This document shows, piece by piece, positions 51,528 through 61,262 of a DNA stretch of 64,000 bases. This stretch comes from Aquitalea magnusonii. GTDB taxonomy: Bacteria > Pseudomonadota > Gammaproteobacteria > Burkholderiales > Chromobacteriaceae. The notes below the pieces were generated by a model, which searched no databases, was not told the DNA's origin, and worked only from the letters and a program-made list of their open reading frames with translations. The DNA lies in assembly GCF_002217795.2 (NCBI RefSeq), contig NZ_AP018823.1, positions 1,984,001 through 2,048,000 of the forward strand, written 5' to 3'. Each line of letters opens with the position of its first letter. The stretch's first letter is position 1. Made by a program: the position numbers and the translations under genes.

Positions 51528-53984
51528 TCAGGCTTCCAGTTTGATCGGAATGAATTCGTTTTTCTGCGCCCCGGCAATGCGTGCCGCCCATGGATCGGGC
51601 AGGCCTTGCAGCGAGAACAGCAGCCGCTGGTACAGTGCCTGGCGGCTGGCGGCATCGGCCACCACCCTGGCCTTGATGACATCCAGGCCGACGCGGGCGA
51701 TGAAGTGTACGGTGCGGTCCAGGTAATAGGCTTCCTCGCGGTACAGCTGCAAAAATGCGCCGCTGTATTCCTTTACCTCCTCGGCGGTTTTCACCTTGCA
51801 CAGGAACTGCGCCACCTCGGTCTTGATGCCGCCGTTGCCGCCGACATACAGTTCCCAACCGGAATCCACCGCAATCACCCCCACGTCCTTGATGCCGGCT
51901 TCGGCACAGTTGCGCGGGCAGCCGGACACCGCCAGCTTCACCTTGTGCGGCGACCACATATTGGCCAGCATGGTTTCCAGATCAATCCCCATCTGGGTGC
52001 TGTTCTGGGTGCCAAAGCGGCAGAACTCGCTGCCGACGCAGGTTTTCACCGTACGGATGGATTTGCCGTAGGCGTGGCCGGACTGCATGCCCAGGTCTTG
52101 CCAGACATTGACCAGGTCTTCCTTTTTCACGCCCAACAGGTCGATACGCTGCCCGCCTGTCACTTTCAGCATCGGCACCTGGTATTTGTCGGCCACGTCG
52201 GCAATGCGGCGCAGCTCGCTGGGGGTGGTGACGCCGCCCTTCATCTGCGGAATCACCGAAAACGTACCGTCCTTCTGGATATTGGCGTGTACCCGTTCGT
52301 TGACGAAGCGGCTTTGCGGGTCGTCCACCGCCTCGTGCGGCCAACTGGACAGCAGGTAGTAATTGATGGCCGGACGGCAGGTGGCGCAGCCATTGGGGGT
52401 GCGCCATTCCAGAAAGTGGAATACCTCGGCATGGGTCAGCAGGTGCTGTTCGCGGATGGCCTTGCGCACTTCACCGTGGCTGCGCTCGGTACAGCCGCAC
52501 ACCGCCTTGGTCTTGGGCGTTTCCTGGAAATCGGTACCCACCACGCTCATCAATATCTGCTCCACCAGGCCGGAGCAGGAACCGCAGGAGCTGGCGGCCT
52601 TGGTGTGCTTTTTCACCTCGTCCAGCGTGAACAGGCCCTTGTCCTTGATGGCCTTGACGATGCTTCCCTTGCACACGCCATTGCAGCCGCAGACTTCGTC
52701 GCTGTCCTGCATGCAGGCGGCCTTGCTCTGGCCCTGCACGCCGGCATCGCCAATGGCGGATTCGCCAAACATCAGCGTGTCGCGCAAATCCGCCACCGAA
52801 CGGCCTTCGCGCAGCAGCTTGAAATACCAGGCACCGTCGGCGGTATCGCCATACAGGCAGACACCGGCCAGCTTGTCGTCCTTGATCACCAGCTTCTTGT
52901 ACACGCCGCCAGCCGGGTCGGACAGCACGATATCCTCCATGCCCTCGCCGCCCATGAAGTCGCCAGCCGAGAACAGATCAATCCCGGTGACTTTCAGCTT
53001 GGTGGACAGCACCGAGCCCTGATAGCGGCCAATACCCAACTGGGCCAGATGGTTGGCGCACACCTTGGCCTGCTCGAACAAGGGCGCTACCAGTCCGTAA
53101 GCGACACCGCGATGGCTGACGCATTCGCCCACTGCATACACGCGCGGGTCGTAGGTTTGCAGCGCATCGCTCACCACAATGCCGCGCTCGCAATACAGGC
53201 CGCAGGATTCGGCCAGTGCGGTATTGGGGCGGATGCCCACCGCCATCACCACCAGTTGCGCGTCTATCTGCTGGCCATCGCTAAAGCGCACCCCGGCCAC
53301 ACCGCCCTGGCCATCGTCCAGAATGGCCGCCGTCTGCTTGCCCAGCAAAAAGCCGATGCCACGTTTTTCCAGCGCCCGGCGCAGCAAGCCACCGGCCACT
53401 TCGTCCAACTGGCGGTCCAGCAGCCAGTCGCCCAGATGCACCACGGTCACGTCCATGCCGCGCAGCTTCAGGCCATTGGCAGCTTCCAGCCCCAACAGGC
53501 CACCGCCAATCACCACCGCCTGACGCTTGGTCTTGGCGGCCTCCATCATCAGCTCGGTATCGCGGATGTCGCGATAGCTGATGACACCATCCAGATCCTT
53601 GCCCAGCACCGGCAGGATGAAGGGTGTGGAGCCGGTGGCCAGCAGCAGGCGGTCGTAAGCCGCCTCGGTGCCATCCTCGGCGAGGACTTTGCGGCGCACC
53701 CGGTCGATGGTGGCAACGTTCTTGCCCATGTGCAGGGTAATGCCGTGCGCGGCATACCATTCAACACTGTTGAGGATGATGTCCTTGAAGTCCTGCTCCC
53801 CGGCCAGTACCGGCGACAGCAGGATGCGATTGTAGTTAGGGTGGGGTTCGGCACCGAATACGGTGATGTCGTACATCTCCGGGGCCAGCGCCAGTAATTC
53901 TTCCACGGTGCGGATGCCGGCCATGCCATTGCCCACCACCACCAGTTTTTGCCGGGTCTTGCCCTGCAGTTCTGCCATATTCAT
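51528..53984 (-). CDS. nirB: NAD(P)H-nitrite reductase large subunit
   Basis: An 818-residue enzyme. Start: ATG at 53984 with AAGGAGAG upstream. The FAD/NAD domain (LVVVGNGMAGIRTVEEL; VVIGGGLLGLEAANGLKL) is followed by two BFD-like [2Fe-2S] segments (CGCNGVCKGSIVKAI; CGSCSGLVEQIL). The ferredoxin-nitrite/sulfite reductase repeats and the siroheme-[4Fe-4S] ligands TCVGSEFC and SGCPRNCAEA complete it. It reduces nitrite to ammonium with six electrons from NAD(P)H. It lies 10 bases after narK. Confidence 0.95.
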   Translation of the reverse strand: MNMAELQGKTRQKLVVVGNGMAGIRTVEELLALAPEMYDITVFGAEPHPNYNRILLSPVLAGEQDFKDIILNSVEWYAAHGITLHMGKNVATIDRVRRKVLAEDGTEAAYDRLLLATGSTPFILPVLGKDLDGVISYRDIRDTELMMEAAKTKRQAVVIGGGLLGLEAANGLKLRGMDVTVVHLGDWLLDRQLDEVAGGLLRRALEKRGIGFLLGKQTAAILDDGQGGVAGVRFSDGQQIDAQLVVMAVGIRPNTALAESCGLYCERGIVVSDALQTYDPRVYAVGECVSHRGVAYGLVAPLFEQAKVCANHLAQLGIGRYQGSVLSTKLKVTGIDLFSAGDFMGGEGMEDIVLSDPAGGVYKKLVIKDDKLAGVCLYGDTADGAWYFKLLREGRSVADLRDTLMFGESAIGDAGVQGQSKAACMQDSDEVCGCNGVCKGSIVKAIKDKGLFTLDEVKKHTKAASSCGSCSGLVEQILMSVVGTDFQETPKTKAVCGCTERSHGEVRKAIREQHLLTHAEVFHFLEWRTPNGCATCRPAINYYLLSSWPHEAVDDPQSRFVNERVHANIQKDGTFSVIPQMKGGVTTPSELRRIADVADKYQVPMLKVTGGQRIDLLGVKKEDLVNVWQDLGMQSGHAYGKSIRTVKTCVGSEFCRFGTQNSTQMGIDLETMLANMWSPHKVKLAVSGCPRNCAEAGIKDVGVIAVDSGWELYVGGNGGIKTEVAQFLCKVKTAEEVKEYSGAFLQLYREEAYYLDRTVHFIARVGLDVIKARVVADAASRQALYQRLLFSLQGLPDPWAARIAGAQKNEFIPIKLEA

Positions 53985-53994
53985 CCTGCTCTCC

Positions 53995-55197
53995 TTATAC
54001 CCGTGCCGCCGCCACGCGCCAGCCACTGCGCCAGCGTTGTTTCACCCCGGAGAGGCTCAGCCAGGCCAGGCAGCACAGGCAGGCAAACAGCCACAAACCT
54101 GCTGCATAAGCACCGGTAGCCTGCTTGATGGCGCCCAGGCTGGCAGCCAGCGCAAAGCCGCCCACCCCGCCGGCCATGCCCACCAGGCCGGTCAGCACGC
54201 CGATTTCCTTGCCAAAGCGCTGCGGCACCAACTGGAACACCGCGCCATTACCGGCCCCCAGGCACAGCATGGCCAGGATGAACAGCAGCAGTGCCACCGA
54301 TGGGCCACCCACATTGAAACCGGCCGCGCCAATCAACAGCGCACAGCACAGATACACCGCCAGCAGCGAGCGGGTGCCGCCCAGACGGTCGGCCAGCATG
54401 CCGCCCAGCGGGCGCATCACCGAACCGGCAAACACGCAGGCCGCGGTATACAGCCCTGCGGTTTTGGCATCAAAAGCAAACTGGTCGTGAAAGTAACCCG
54501 GCAGCGCGCTGGCAAAGCCGGAGAAGCCGCCAAAGGTCATGGAATAGAAAAACATGAACCACCAGGCGTCCTTTTCCTGCAGCACCGCCAGATAGTCGGC
54601 CAGCTTCTTGGCTGGCGGCGCATTGGGCGCGTCCTTGGCACAGCAGGTAAAGATCAGCAGCGCGGCAATGAGCGGAATGCAGGCCAGGCCGAACACGTTC
54701 TGCCAGCCAAACGCCAGTGCCAGTGCCGGAGCAAACAGCGCGGCCAGCACGGTGCCGGAATTACCCGCCCCGGCAATGCCCATGGCCGTACCCTGGTGCT
54801 GCGGCGGATACCAGCGCGAGGCCAGCGGCAGCGATACCGCAAACGAGGCCCCGGCCACGCCCAGGAACAAGCCCAGCAGCAGCGCGCCACCCAGGCTGGC
54901 AATGCCGATCTGCCAGGCCGCCAGCAAGGCGGCAATCACCACCAACTGGCCGATGATGCCGGCAGCGCGCGCGCCGATGCGGTCCACCAGCACGCCCATC
55001 AGCAGGCGCAGGATGGCCCCGGCCAGAATCGGCGTGGCCACCATCAGCCCGCGCTGCTGGGTGGACAGATGCAGTGCGGTGGCGATGGGCACCTGCAAAG
55101 GCCCCAGCAGATACCACACCATGAAACTGAGGTCGAAATACAAAAAGGCTGAGAACAGGGTTGGCTTGTGTCCGGCTTGCCAGAAAGTGCGGTCCAT
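53995..55197 (-). CDS. narK: Nitrate/nitrite MFS transporter
   Basis: A 400-residue, 12-helix NarK/NasA-type carrier from the ATG at 55197. The N-terminal segment FLYFDLSFMVWYLLGPL and the nitrate signature GNSGTVLAALFAP are visible, with matching glycine-rich segments in the second half (GMAGGVGGFALAASLGAIKQ). It takes up nitrate for assimilation. As the first gene of the operon it lies directly behind the sigma-54 promoter and ANTAR-controlled terminator. Confidence 0.93.
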   Translation of the reverse strand: MDRTFWQAGHKPTLFSAFLYFDLSFMVWYLLGPLQVPIATALHLSTQQRGLMVATPILAGAILRLLMGVLVDRIGARAAGIIGQLVVIAALLAAWQIGIASLGGALLLGLFLGVAGASFAVSLPLASRWYPPQHQGTAMGIAGAGNSGTVLAALFAPALALAFGWQNVFGLACIPLIAALLIFTCCAKDAPNAPPAKKLADYLAVLQEKDAWWFMFFYSMTFGGFSGFASALPGYFHDQFAFDAKTAGLYTAACVFAGSVMRPLGGMLADRLGGTRSLLAVYLCCALLIGAAGFNVGGPSVALLLFILAMLCLGAGNGAVFQLVPQRFGKEIGVLTGLVGMAGGVGGFALAASLGAIKQATGAYAAGLWLFACLCCLAWLSLSGVKQRWRSGWRVAAARV

Positions 55198-55240
55198 GTA
55201 GTGCTCCTGTCGGGGAAGCGTGCTTCCCGCCAAATGGCCA

Positions 55241-55290
55241 AAACAAAAACGGCGTCCTCCCTGACGTTAAAGTCAGGAGAGGACGCCGTT
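55241..55290 (-). terminator. Leader terminator before narK (antitermination switch)
   Basis: On the minus strand AACGGCGTCCTC and GAGGACGCCGTT, with an inner CCTGAC/GTCAGG pairing, form a stem of about 18 bases. It is followed by a U-tract (TTTTTGTTTT). It lies between the ANTAR hairpins and the narK ribosome site, so it must be read through for the operon to be expressed. Confidence 0.9.
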
Positions 55291-55299
55291 GTCCGGGTC

Positions 55300-55364
55300 G
55301 GCAATGGCCGCCGTTGGCCGCTGCCGCGATGTCTGGTGCAGGCGGCACGCCATTGCGCCGCTGC
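55300..55364 (-). promoter_or_regulatory. ANTAR-type tandem hairpin leader (NasT target)
   Basis: Hairpin 1 (55338-55364) has stem GCAG-CGGC-GC/GT-GCCG-(C)-CTGC and loop AATGGC. Hairpin 2 (55300-55325) has stem GGCA-G-C-GGCC/GGCC-A-T-TGCC and loop AACGGC. Both loops are six bases with A at position 1 and G at position 4, the rule for ANTAR-protein targets, and the hairpins are 12 bases apart. The terminator begins 9 bases after hairpin 2. NasT, encoded upstream, is an ANTAR protein. Confidence 0.88.
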
Positions 55365-55375
55365 AAGATGATTAA

Positions 55376-55391
55376 TGCAAAGAGCGTGCCA
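55376..55391 (-). promoter_or_regulatory. Sigma-54 promoter of the nitrate operon
   Basis: TGGCACGCTCTTTGCA matches the -24/-12 consensus TGGCAC-N5-TTGCA exactly. The predicted start of transcription is near 55365, one base before the first ANTAR hairpin, so the whole leader RNA is the regulatory element. Confidence 0.9.
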
Positions 55392-55442
55392 GCAGAAAAC
55401 TGGCGCAATCGGGCTGATTCAAGCCGGCGGCAGCAAGATACC

Positions 55443-55457
55443 GCACCGCATCAGTGC
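55443..55457. promoter_or_regulatory. Possible NtrC-binding site
   Basis: GCAC-N7-GTGC (55443-55457) has the NtrC spacing. It is 78-92 bases upstream of the predicted start and overlaps the 3' end of nasS. A sigma-54 promoter requires an activator such as NtrC. Confidence 0.5.
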
Positions 55458-56554
55458 GCTGCATGCGGCAGCGCACCAGCACAGGGCGCACCGTCTGCCG
55501 GTGACGGCCAGCGGCTGCCATCCATCAGCACGCTATGGCGTGCGCCGGCTGCCGGCAGCGGCACACCACAGGCCCGCGCCGCCTGCTCGTACAATAGGGT
55601 CTGGTTGACGGCGGCCACCAGCGCCTGGTCGGCCCCGCCCTGCCACATACCCCAGCGGCGGTATTGCTGCAAGAACCACAGCCCGTCAGTCAGATAGGGA
55701 TAGTTGACCCGGCCCTCATCACAAAAGCGCAGCGAAGCGGCATCGCTGTGGGTCCAGTGCTGCAAGATAGTCTCCACCGGCATGCCCAGGCAGTCATCCT
55801 CGGCCAGCCAGGCGGCAGCCTGCGCATGGTTTTCCGGCTGATCCAGCCAGTGACTGGCCAGCAACAGCGCCTGCACCAGCCGCCCGGCCAGCTCCGGCTG
55901 CTGCTGTGCCAGCTCGCGGCGGCAGGCCAGCACCTTTTCCGGATGATCCGGCCAGATGACGGCGCTGTCGGCCACCAGACTGGCCACACCACGCTGCTGC
56001 GCCAGCGCGTGCCAGGGCTGACCGGCGCAGAATCCATCCAGCACCCCGTCCTGCATGGCATCGCCCATCTGCGCCGGTGGAATCACCACGCAGCGGGCAT
56101 CATGCAAGGGATGGATGCCTTGCGCCGCCAGCCAGTAATACAGCCACATGGCGTGAGTGCCGGTGGGAAAGGTATGCGCCAGCACCAGCGGGCGGCCAAG
56201 CTGCTGGCTGAGCGCGCGCAGGCTGAGACCCTGGCGGTATTGCTGCGCCAGGTTTGGCGACAGGCTGATGCCCTGCCCGTTCTGGTTCAGCGTCAGCAGG
56301 ATGGCCATATCGCATTGCGGGCTGCCCAGGCCCAGTTGCATGCCGTACACCAGACCGTACAGCGCATGGGCGGCATCCAGTTGTCCGCTCATCAGCTTGT
56401 CGCGCACGGCAGACCAGGACGGCTGGCGCTGCAGGCAAAACTGCAGGCCCAGCTCCCTATCCAGCCCCAGCTTGCGGGCCACCACCAGTGCGGCGCAGTC
56501 GGTCAGCGCGACAAAGCCCAGGTTCAGCGTGTGTAAGCTTGCAGCAGCAGTCAT
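55451..56554 (-). CDS. nasS: Nitrate sensor NasS (cytoplasmic binding protein)
   Basis: A 367-residue protein of the NrtA/CmpA nitrate-binding family with no signal peptide (starts MTAAASLHTLNLGFVALTDCAALV). Family motifs: PLVLAHTFPTGTHAMWLYYWLA and DAMQDGVLDGFCAGQPWHALA. NasS holds NasT inactive without nitrate and releases it when nitrate binds. It lies 9 bases after nasT and just before the narK promoter. Confidence 0.9.
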   Translation of the reverse strand: MTAAASLHTLNLGFVALTDCAALVVARKLGLDRELGLQFCLQRQPSWSAVRDKLMSGQLDAAHALYGLVYGMQLGLGSPQCDMAILLTLNQNGQGISLSPNLAQQYRQGLSLRALSQQLGRPLVLAHTFPTGTHAMWLYYWLAAQGIHPLHDARCVVIPPAQMGDAMQDGVLDGFCAGQPWHALAQQRGVASLVADSAVIWPDHPEKVLACRRELAQQQPELAGRLVQALLLASHWLDQPENHAQAAAWLAEDDCLGMPVETILQHWTHSDAASLRFCDEGRVNYPYLTDGLWFLQQYRRWGMWQGGADQALVAAVNQTLLYEQAARACGVPLPAAGARHSVLMDGSRWPSPADGAPCAGALPHAAH

Positions 56555-56563
56555 GAAAGGCTT

Positions 56564-57154
56564 TCAGCCCAGCAGTTTGCTGGAGTTGATCAGTTGTCGG
56601 GACAGTTCGGCCAGCCGCAGGCCGTTTTGCATGGCCTGGCTGCGCAGCAGCGCATAGGCTTCCGCCTCAGTCAGTTGGCGGCGCTCCATCAGGATGCCCT
56701 TGGCGCGCTCAATCAACTTGCGCTCCGCCAGTTGTTCTTCCACCTCGGCCAGGCGCTTTTTCAGCCTGGCGTCTTCTTCAAATTTGACCCGCGCCATGTC
56801 GATGATGGGTGCCAGGCGGCTGGCCGCCACCTGGTCCACCACATAGGCAGTAACCCCGGCACTCACCGCGGCCTGAATGGCGGCCAGCCCGCCTTGCTCG
56901 GCAAACATCACCACCGGGCGCGGCGCGGCATGGCCCATCAGCGCCAGTTGTTCCAGCGTGTCACGCGAGGGGGATTCGGTATCGATGATGATGATGTCCG
57001 GGGCCTGGCTGTCCACCAGTTGCAGCAGCTCGGCAGCGCCCTGGGCCTGGGCAATCACCAGATAGCCAGCCGCCGTCAGCGCGGCATGCAGCTGCGCCAT
57101 CGGGCGGTCGGTATCGTTGACCAGCAACAGTCGTAATGCAGAAGAAGCAGTCAT
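56564..57154 (-). CDS. nasT: ANTAR-domain antiterminator NasT
   Basis: A 196-residue protein: an N-terminal response-regulator-like domain (LRLLLVNDTDRPMAQLH, IIIIDTESPSRD), a coiled linker (KKRLAEVEEQLAERKLIE), and a C-terminal ANTAR domain (RAKGILMERRQLTEAEAYALLRSQAMQNGLRLAELSRQLI). It binds hairpins such as those at 55300-55364 and prevents termination at 55241-55290. NasS controls it. Confidence 0.94.
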   Translation of the reverse strand: MTASSALRLLLVNDTDRPMAQLHAALTAAGYLVIAQAQGAAELLQLVDSQAPDIIIIDTESPSRDTLEQLALMGHAAPRPVVMFAEQGGLAAIQAAVSAGVTAYVVDQVAASRLAPIIDMARVKFEEDARLKKRLAEVEEQLAERKLIERAKGILMERRQLTEAEAYALLRSQAMQNGLRLAELSRQLINSSKLLG

Positions 57155-57295
57155 GGCGGCATCGGCAAGTGATTAGCCCAGACTTTGCAATATTCGTGCC
57201 TGCCGGCCAACTGCAGCCAGGCAAGCCCCCGCTGCCGCATGCGGGAGCCTGCCCCCGCCGACTGGCAAGGCTGCCGACGGTGCGCCGTGGCGGTA

Positions 57296-58585
57296 TCAGG
57301 CTGGCTTGCCGTGTTTGCTGCGGAACAGCCGCTGGCTGGCAATCAAGGCAGAAGCGGCGGCAAACAACAGCCAGTACGCCGGTGAACTCTTGCTGTGCGT
57401 CATTTCCACCAGCGCGGTGGATACCGCCGGGGTCAGGCCGCCAAAAATGGCGGTGGCCAGGCTGAAGGCCAGCGAAAAGCCCACGGTACGTACATACACC
57501 GGCATGACCTCGGTCAGCGCCGCCACCATCGCGCCGTTATACATGCCAAAGAAGAAAGAGAACCACAGCAACACCGTCAGCAGCCGGGCAAAGCTGGGAG
57601 CCTCTGCCAGCCAGGCCATGGCCGGATAGGCGGTGAGCAAGGCCAGCAGCGAAATGCCCAGCAACAGCGGCTGGCGGCCAATGCGGTCGGACAGCGCCCC
57701 GCCGACGGGCAGCCAGCAAAAGTTGGACAGGCCCACGCACAGGGTGACAACCAGGCTGTCCTGCGCACTCAGGTGCAGTACGCTCTTGCCAAAAGTCGGG
57801 GTGTAGACGGTGATGAAGTAAAACAGCGTGGTGGTAAGCGACACCAGAAACATGCCCGCCACGATGGTGCGCCAGTGCAGGCCGATGGTGCCAAAGATTT
57901 CACGCAGGCTGGGGCGGTGCTTGCGCGCCAGGAAGGCATCGGTTTCCTGCAAGGAACCGCGCAGCAGGAAAATCAGCGGGATGATCAGACAGCCGATGAA
58001 AAACGGCACGCGCCAGCCCCAGGCGGCAATCTGCGCCGGGCTCAGCCACAACTGGATGCCATAGCCGATGGCTGCCGCCACCACGATGGCCACCTGCTGG
58101 CTGGCCGACTGCCAACTGGTGTAAAAGCCCTTGTGACCCGGCGTGGCAATTTCGGCCAGATACACCGACACCCCGCCCAGTTCCACCCCGGCGGAAAAGC
58201 CCTGCAGCAAGCGGCCCAGCAGCACCAGCAAGGGCGCGGCCAGGCCGATCTGGCTGTAATCCGGCACAAAGGCAATCAGCACCGTGCCACAGGCCATGAT
58301 GCCCAGCGTCACGATCAGCCCCTGACGGCGGCCAATGCGGTCCACATAACTGCCCAGCACGATGGCACCGAGCGGGCGCATCAGGAAACCGGCACCGAAG
58401 ACGGCAAAGGTCAGCATCAGCGAGGCAAACTCGCTGCTGGTGGGGAAAAATGCCTTGCTGATATAGCTGGCATAAAAACCGAACAGAAAAAAGTCGAACT
58501 GTTCGAGAAAATTGCCACTGGTCACGCGCAGTACCGCACCCAGTCGGGACTGGGCGGGGTGCTGGCTGGCTGGCGCTTGTTGCAT
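57296..58585 (-). CDS. tcuC: Citrate/tricarballylate MFS transporter
   Basis: A 429-residue, 12-helix carrier from the ATG at 58585 (GAGAG upstream); the frame extends far upstream without support. The metabolite:H+ symporter pattern is seen in [43 protein letters not shown] and [15 protein letters not shown]. It is adjacent to tcuA/tcuB, hence TcuC. It imports tricarballylate or citrate. Confidence 0.9.
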   Translation of the reverse strand: MQQAPASQHPAQSRLGAVLRVTSGNFLEQFDFFLFGFYASYISKAFFPTSSEFASLMLTFAVFGAGFLMRPLGAIVLGSYVDRIGRRQGLIVTLGIMACGTVLIAFVPDYSQIGLAAPLLVLLGRLLQGFSAGVELGGVSVYLAEIATPGHKGFYTSWQSASQQVAIVVAAAIGYGIQLWLSPAQIAAWGWRVPFFIGCLIIPLIFLLRGSLQETDAFLARKHRPSLREIFGTIGLHWRTIVAGMFLVSLTTTLFYFITVYTPTFGKSVLHLSAQDSLVVTLCVGLSNFCWLPVGGALSDRIGRQPLLLGISLLALLTAYPAMAWLAEAPSFARLLTVLLWFSFFFGMYNGAMVAALTEVMPVYVRTVGFSLAFSLATAIFGGLTPAVSTALVEMTHSKSSPAYWLLFAAASALIASQRLFRSKHGKPA

Positions 58586-58647
58586 GAGTACTCTCCTTTG
58601 TTGCGTTGTGTTTATTGCTTTTTTGAATAATCGGGCGCGGCGGGCTG

Positions 58648-59781
58648 TCAGCGGCGTTGACGCTTTTCGATCGCCCATTTCAGCAAGGCCGCGCTGCGGA
58701 AAATGCCGTGGGCGAACTTGCCATAGGGCAGAGTGAGAAACAGCGCCATCACCACGCCCAGATGCACCGCCAGCAGGCTGCCCAGCACATGGCTGTGGCG
58801 AGCAAACGGCAATAGCAGGCCGCTGGCGCTGGTGAGCAGCAGCAGGGCAATGAAGCCGCGGTCCATCGGGCGTTGTTGTACGTCGCCATGCTGCGGGTCG
58901 CGCTGCAGGTTCAGCCACAGCAGGCCGGCAGGGCCAATCAGCAGGCCGATACCACCCGCAATGCCCAGCAGCACCGGCAGGCTGTTCAGTGCATAGGGGG
59001 CTGGCAGACCCAGCAGATAGTGGTAGCCGGTGGCCACGATGGTGGCGGCAAAGCAGGACAGGAAACCGTAGAAGGTGAAGTGGTGAAAACGCCGCCGCCA
59101 CAGGGTGTAGGCATCGTCGGCGTTATTGCAGCCCTGGCCGTGGCCGCCATCCAGATACTTCAGCGTGGCCACTGCATGACCGGCATCCAGCACCGCCGGT
59201 ACATCCGGCGCTTGCGGGCTGATGTCACGCCAGAAGCGGCGCACACCCATGCCCAGCGCCAGCACGGCAAAGCCGAATACCGGGCCGAACAGCCCGGCCA
59301 GCAGATGGTGCGGGAAGTAGTCGTAGAAATTGCCGCTGTTCACTGTCGGGGCCACTGCCTGCAACAGCAGCAGGAACAGCGCAAGGCTGACGGCCAGTGC
59401 CAGCGCAACGGTCAGCCCGGCGTGGTGATACAGCCGCCCCAGCGCGCCCGGCCAGGCAAAGCGGGTATAGCTTTGCTGGCGCACCTGGGCCATGGCTTTG
59501 GGAATGTTGACGGCAAATTCATGCGGCGGTGCGTACTGGCAGGCATGCAGACAGGCGCCGCAGTTGTGGCACAGATTGGCCAGGTAATGGATGTCGGCCT
59601 GGCCGAATTCCAGCCGCTGGGTCATGGCGGGAAACACCGCACAAAAGCCCTCGCAATAACGGCAGGCATTGCAGATTTGCAAATCGCGCGCCACTTCGGC
59701 CTCTGCTTTGTCCAGCAGAGAGCCCGGCTGGCCGGCAGCCAGTTGTTGCGCCTCGTCGATCAGGCGGGTGAGTTGTTGCAT
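58648..59781 (-). CDS. tcuB: Tricarballylate utilisation protein TcuB (Fe-S/heme membrane electron acceptor)
   Basis: A 377-residue protein. N-terminal ferredoxin-like cysteine sets [12 protein letters not shown] and [16 protein letters not shown] bind two [4Fe-4S] clusters. Six membrane helices with conserved histidines ([27 protein letters not shown]) bind heme. It re-oxidises the FAD of TcuA and passes electrons to quinones. Its start is 1 base from the end of tcuA. Confidence 0.92.
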   Translation of the reverse strand: MQQLTRLIDEAQQLAAGQPGSLLDKAEAEVARDLQICNACRYCEGFCAVFPAMTQRLEFGQADIHYLANLCHNCGACLHACQYAPPHEFAVNIPKAMAQVRQQSYTRFAWPGALGRLYHHAGLTVALALAVSLALFLLLLQAVAPTVNSGNFYDYFPHHLLAGLFGPVFGFAVLALGMGVRRFWRDISPQAPDVPAVLDAGHAVATLKYLDGGHGQGCNNADDAYTLWRRRFHHFTFYGFLSCFAATIVATGYHYLLGLPAPYALNSLPVLLGIAGGIGLLIGPAGLLWLNLQRDPQHGDVQQRPMDRGFIALLLLTSASGLLLPFARHSHVLGSLLAVHLGVVMALFLTLPYGKFAHGIFRSAALLKWAIEKRQRR

Positions 59782-59782
59782 G

Positions 59783-61183
59783 TCAGATTCCTTGTGAAAC
59801 AGCCGCAGCAGCCTGCGCGGCACGGCTGCCGGCAATGCGACCAAAAGCCGTGCCGATGGCCATGCCGATACCAGCCACATAGCCCTTGCCCAGCACATTG
59901 CCGGCCATCATTTCACCGGCCACAAACAGATTGGGGCTGGGCTGGCCGGCAAAGTACACGGCGGCGTCGGCATTGGTTTTCAGGCCCAGATAGGTAAAGG
60001 TGATGCCGGGGCGCAGCGCGTAGCCGTAGTAAGGCGGGGTATCCAGCGGCAAGGCCCAGTGGCTTTTGGGCGGGGTGAGGCCGTCGGTGTGGCAGTTGTC
60101 CAGCACGGTGTGGTCGAACTGGCCGGCCTGACAGGCCGCGTTGTAGCGCTGGATGGTGTCGACAAAGCGCGCCTCGTCCAGCCCCAGTTGGCGGGCCAGT
60201 TCCGGCAGGGTGTCGGCCTTGTTGCCGGGGAATACCGGCGGCATGAAGCGGCCAATGGCCTTGGAATCGATGATGGAGTAGCCGATCTGCTCCGGCTGCT
60301 GTGCTACCAGCCGCCCCCAGATGGCATAGCGCTTGGGCCAGAAATCCTCACCCTCGTCGTAAAAGCGCTCGGCATGGCGGTTGAGCATGATGCCCAGCGA
60401 CACGCAGTCCACGCGGGTGCAGATGCCGCCATCGTAAAGCGGCGCGCGGGCGTCAATCGCCACGCAGTGCGATTGTGACGGGTCGCCCACCATATCGGCC
60501 CCGGCCTGCTGCATGAACTTGAGCAGCACACCCTGGTTGAAGCGGGTGCCACGGATGAGGAAGTTGTCCGCCGGCCAGTCGCCCTGCTCGTTCTGGCCCC
60601 AGGCGCTGCGCAGCCATTCGCGGTTGGATTCGAAGCCGCCAGCGGCCAGCACGCAGCTATGTGCGGTGATGCGCTCGCCGCCCGCCAGGTGGGCGGCAAC
60701 AAAGCGGCCATCCTGCAATTCCAGCCGCTCAACCGCGCTGTCGTAGCGAATCACCACGCCCAGTTGTTCGGCGCTGCGGTAGTAGGCATTCACCAGCGCC
60801 TTGCCGCCCCCCATGAAAAAGGCATTGGTGCGGGCGGTATGCAGTGCGCCGGACAACGAGGGCTGGAAATGCACGCCGTGACGGCGCATCCAGTCGCGAC
60901 AACTGCCGCTGGCGCGAATCACCAGCCGGGCCAGCGCTTCGTCGGTCTGGCCGCCGGTCACGCGCAGCAGGTCCTGCCAGTATTCTTCTTCCGGATACGC
61001 ATCCACCAGCACGTCTTGCGGGGCATCGTGCATGCAGCGCAGATTGCGGGTGTGCTGTGAATTGCCGCCGCGCCAGGCGCGCGGGGCGGACTCCAGCAGC
61101 AGCACCGAGGCCCCGGCTTCGCGGGCCATCAGTGCGGCGCAGAGTGCGGCGTTGCCGCCGCCGATGATCAGAACATCAAACAT
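59783..61183 (-). CDS. tcuA: FAD-dependent tricarballylate dehydrogenase
   Basis: A 466-residue flavoprotein of the fumarate-reductase family. FAD-binding [24 protein letters not shown] at the N-terminus and the succinate-dehydrogenase-type motif [28 protein letters not shown] are visible. It oxidises tricarballylate to cis-aconitate, which enters the citric-acid cycle. First gene of the tcuABC operon, 79 bases after tcuR. Confidence 0.93.
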   Translation of the reverse strand: MFDVLIIGGGNAALCAALMAREAGASVLLLESAPRAWRGGNSQHTRNLRCMHDAPQDVLVDAYPEEEYWQDLLRVTGGQTDEALARLVIRASGSCRDWMRRHGVHFQPSLSGALHTARTNAFFMGGGKALVNAYYRSAEQLGVVIRYDSAVERLELQDGRFVAAHLAGGERITAHSCVLAAGGFESNREWLRSAWGQNEQGDWPADNFLIRGTRFNQGVLLKFMQQAGADMVGDPSQSHCVAIDARAPLYDGGICTRVDCVSLGIMLNRHAERFYDEGEDFWPKRYAIWGRLVAQQPEQIGYSIIDSKAIGRFMPPVFPGNKADTLPELARQLGLDEARFVDTIQRYNAACQAGQFDHTVLDNCHTDGLTPPKSHWALPLDTPPYYGYALRPGITFTYLGLKTNADAAVYFAGQPSPNLFVAGEMMAGNVLGKGYVAGIGMAIGTAFGRIAGSRAAQAAAAVSQGI

Positions 61184-61262
61184 GGGTACAGCCTCCCTGA
61201 GACAAGCGGAGACTGTAAAAAGCCCTCAGGCCGGCCGCCAGACCGGATCGGGCAACAGGTGT

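Noticed and set aside
51162..53897. 911-codon open frame on the plus strand opposite nirB
   Set aside because: It is antisense to the unmistakable nirB and nirD genes. It arises from the high GC third-position bias and has no ribosome site or recognisable domain. Similar antisense frames (49501-51492, 47680-48885, 57395-58630, 32804-33874, 38578-39207) are rejected for the same reason.
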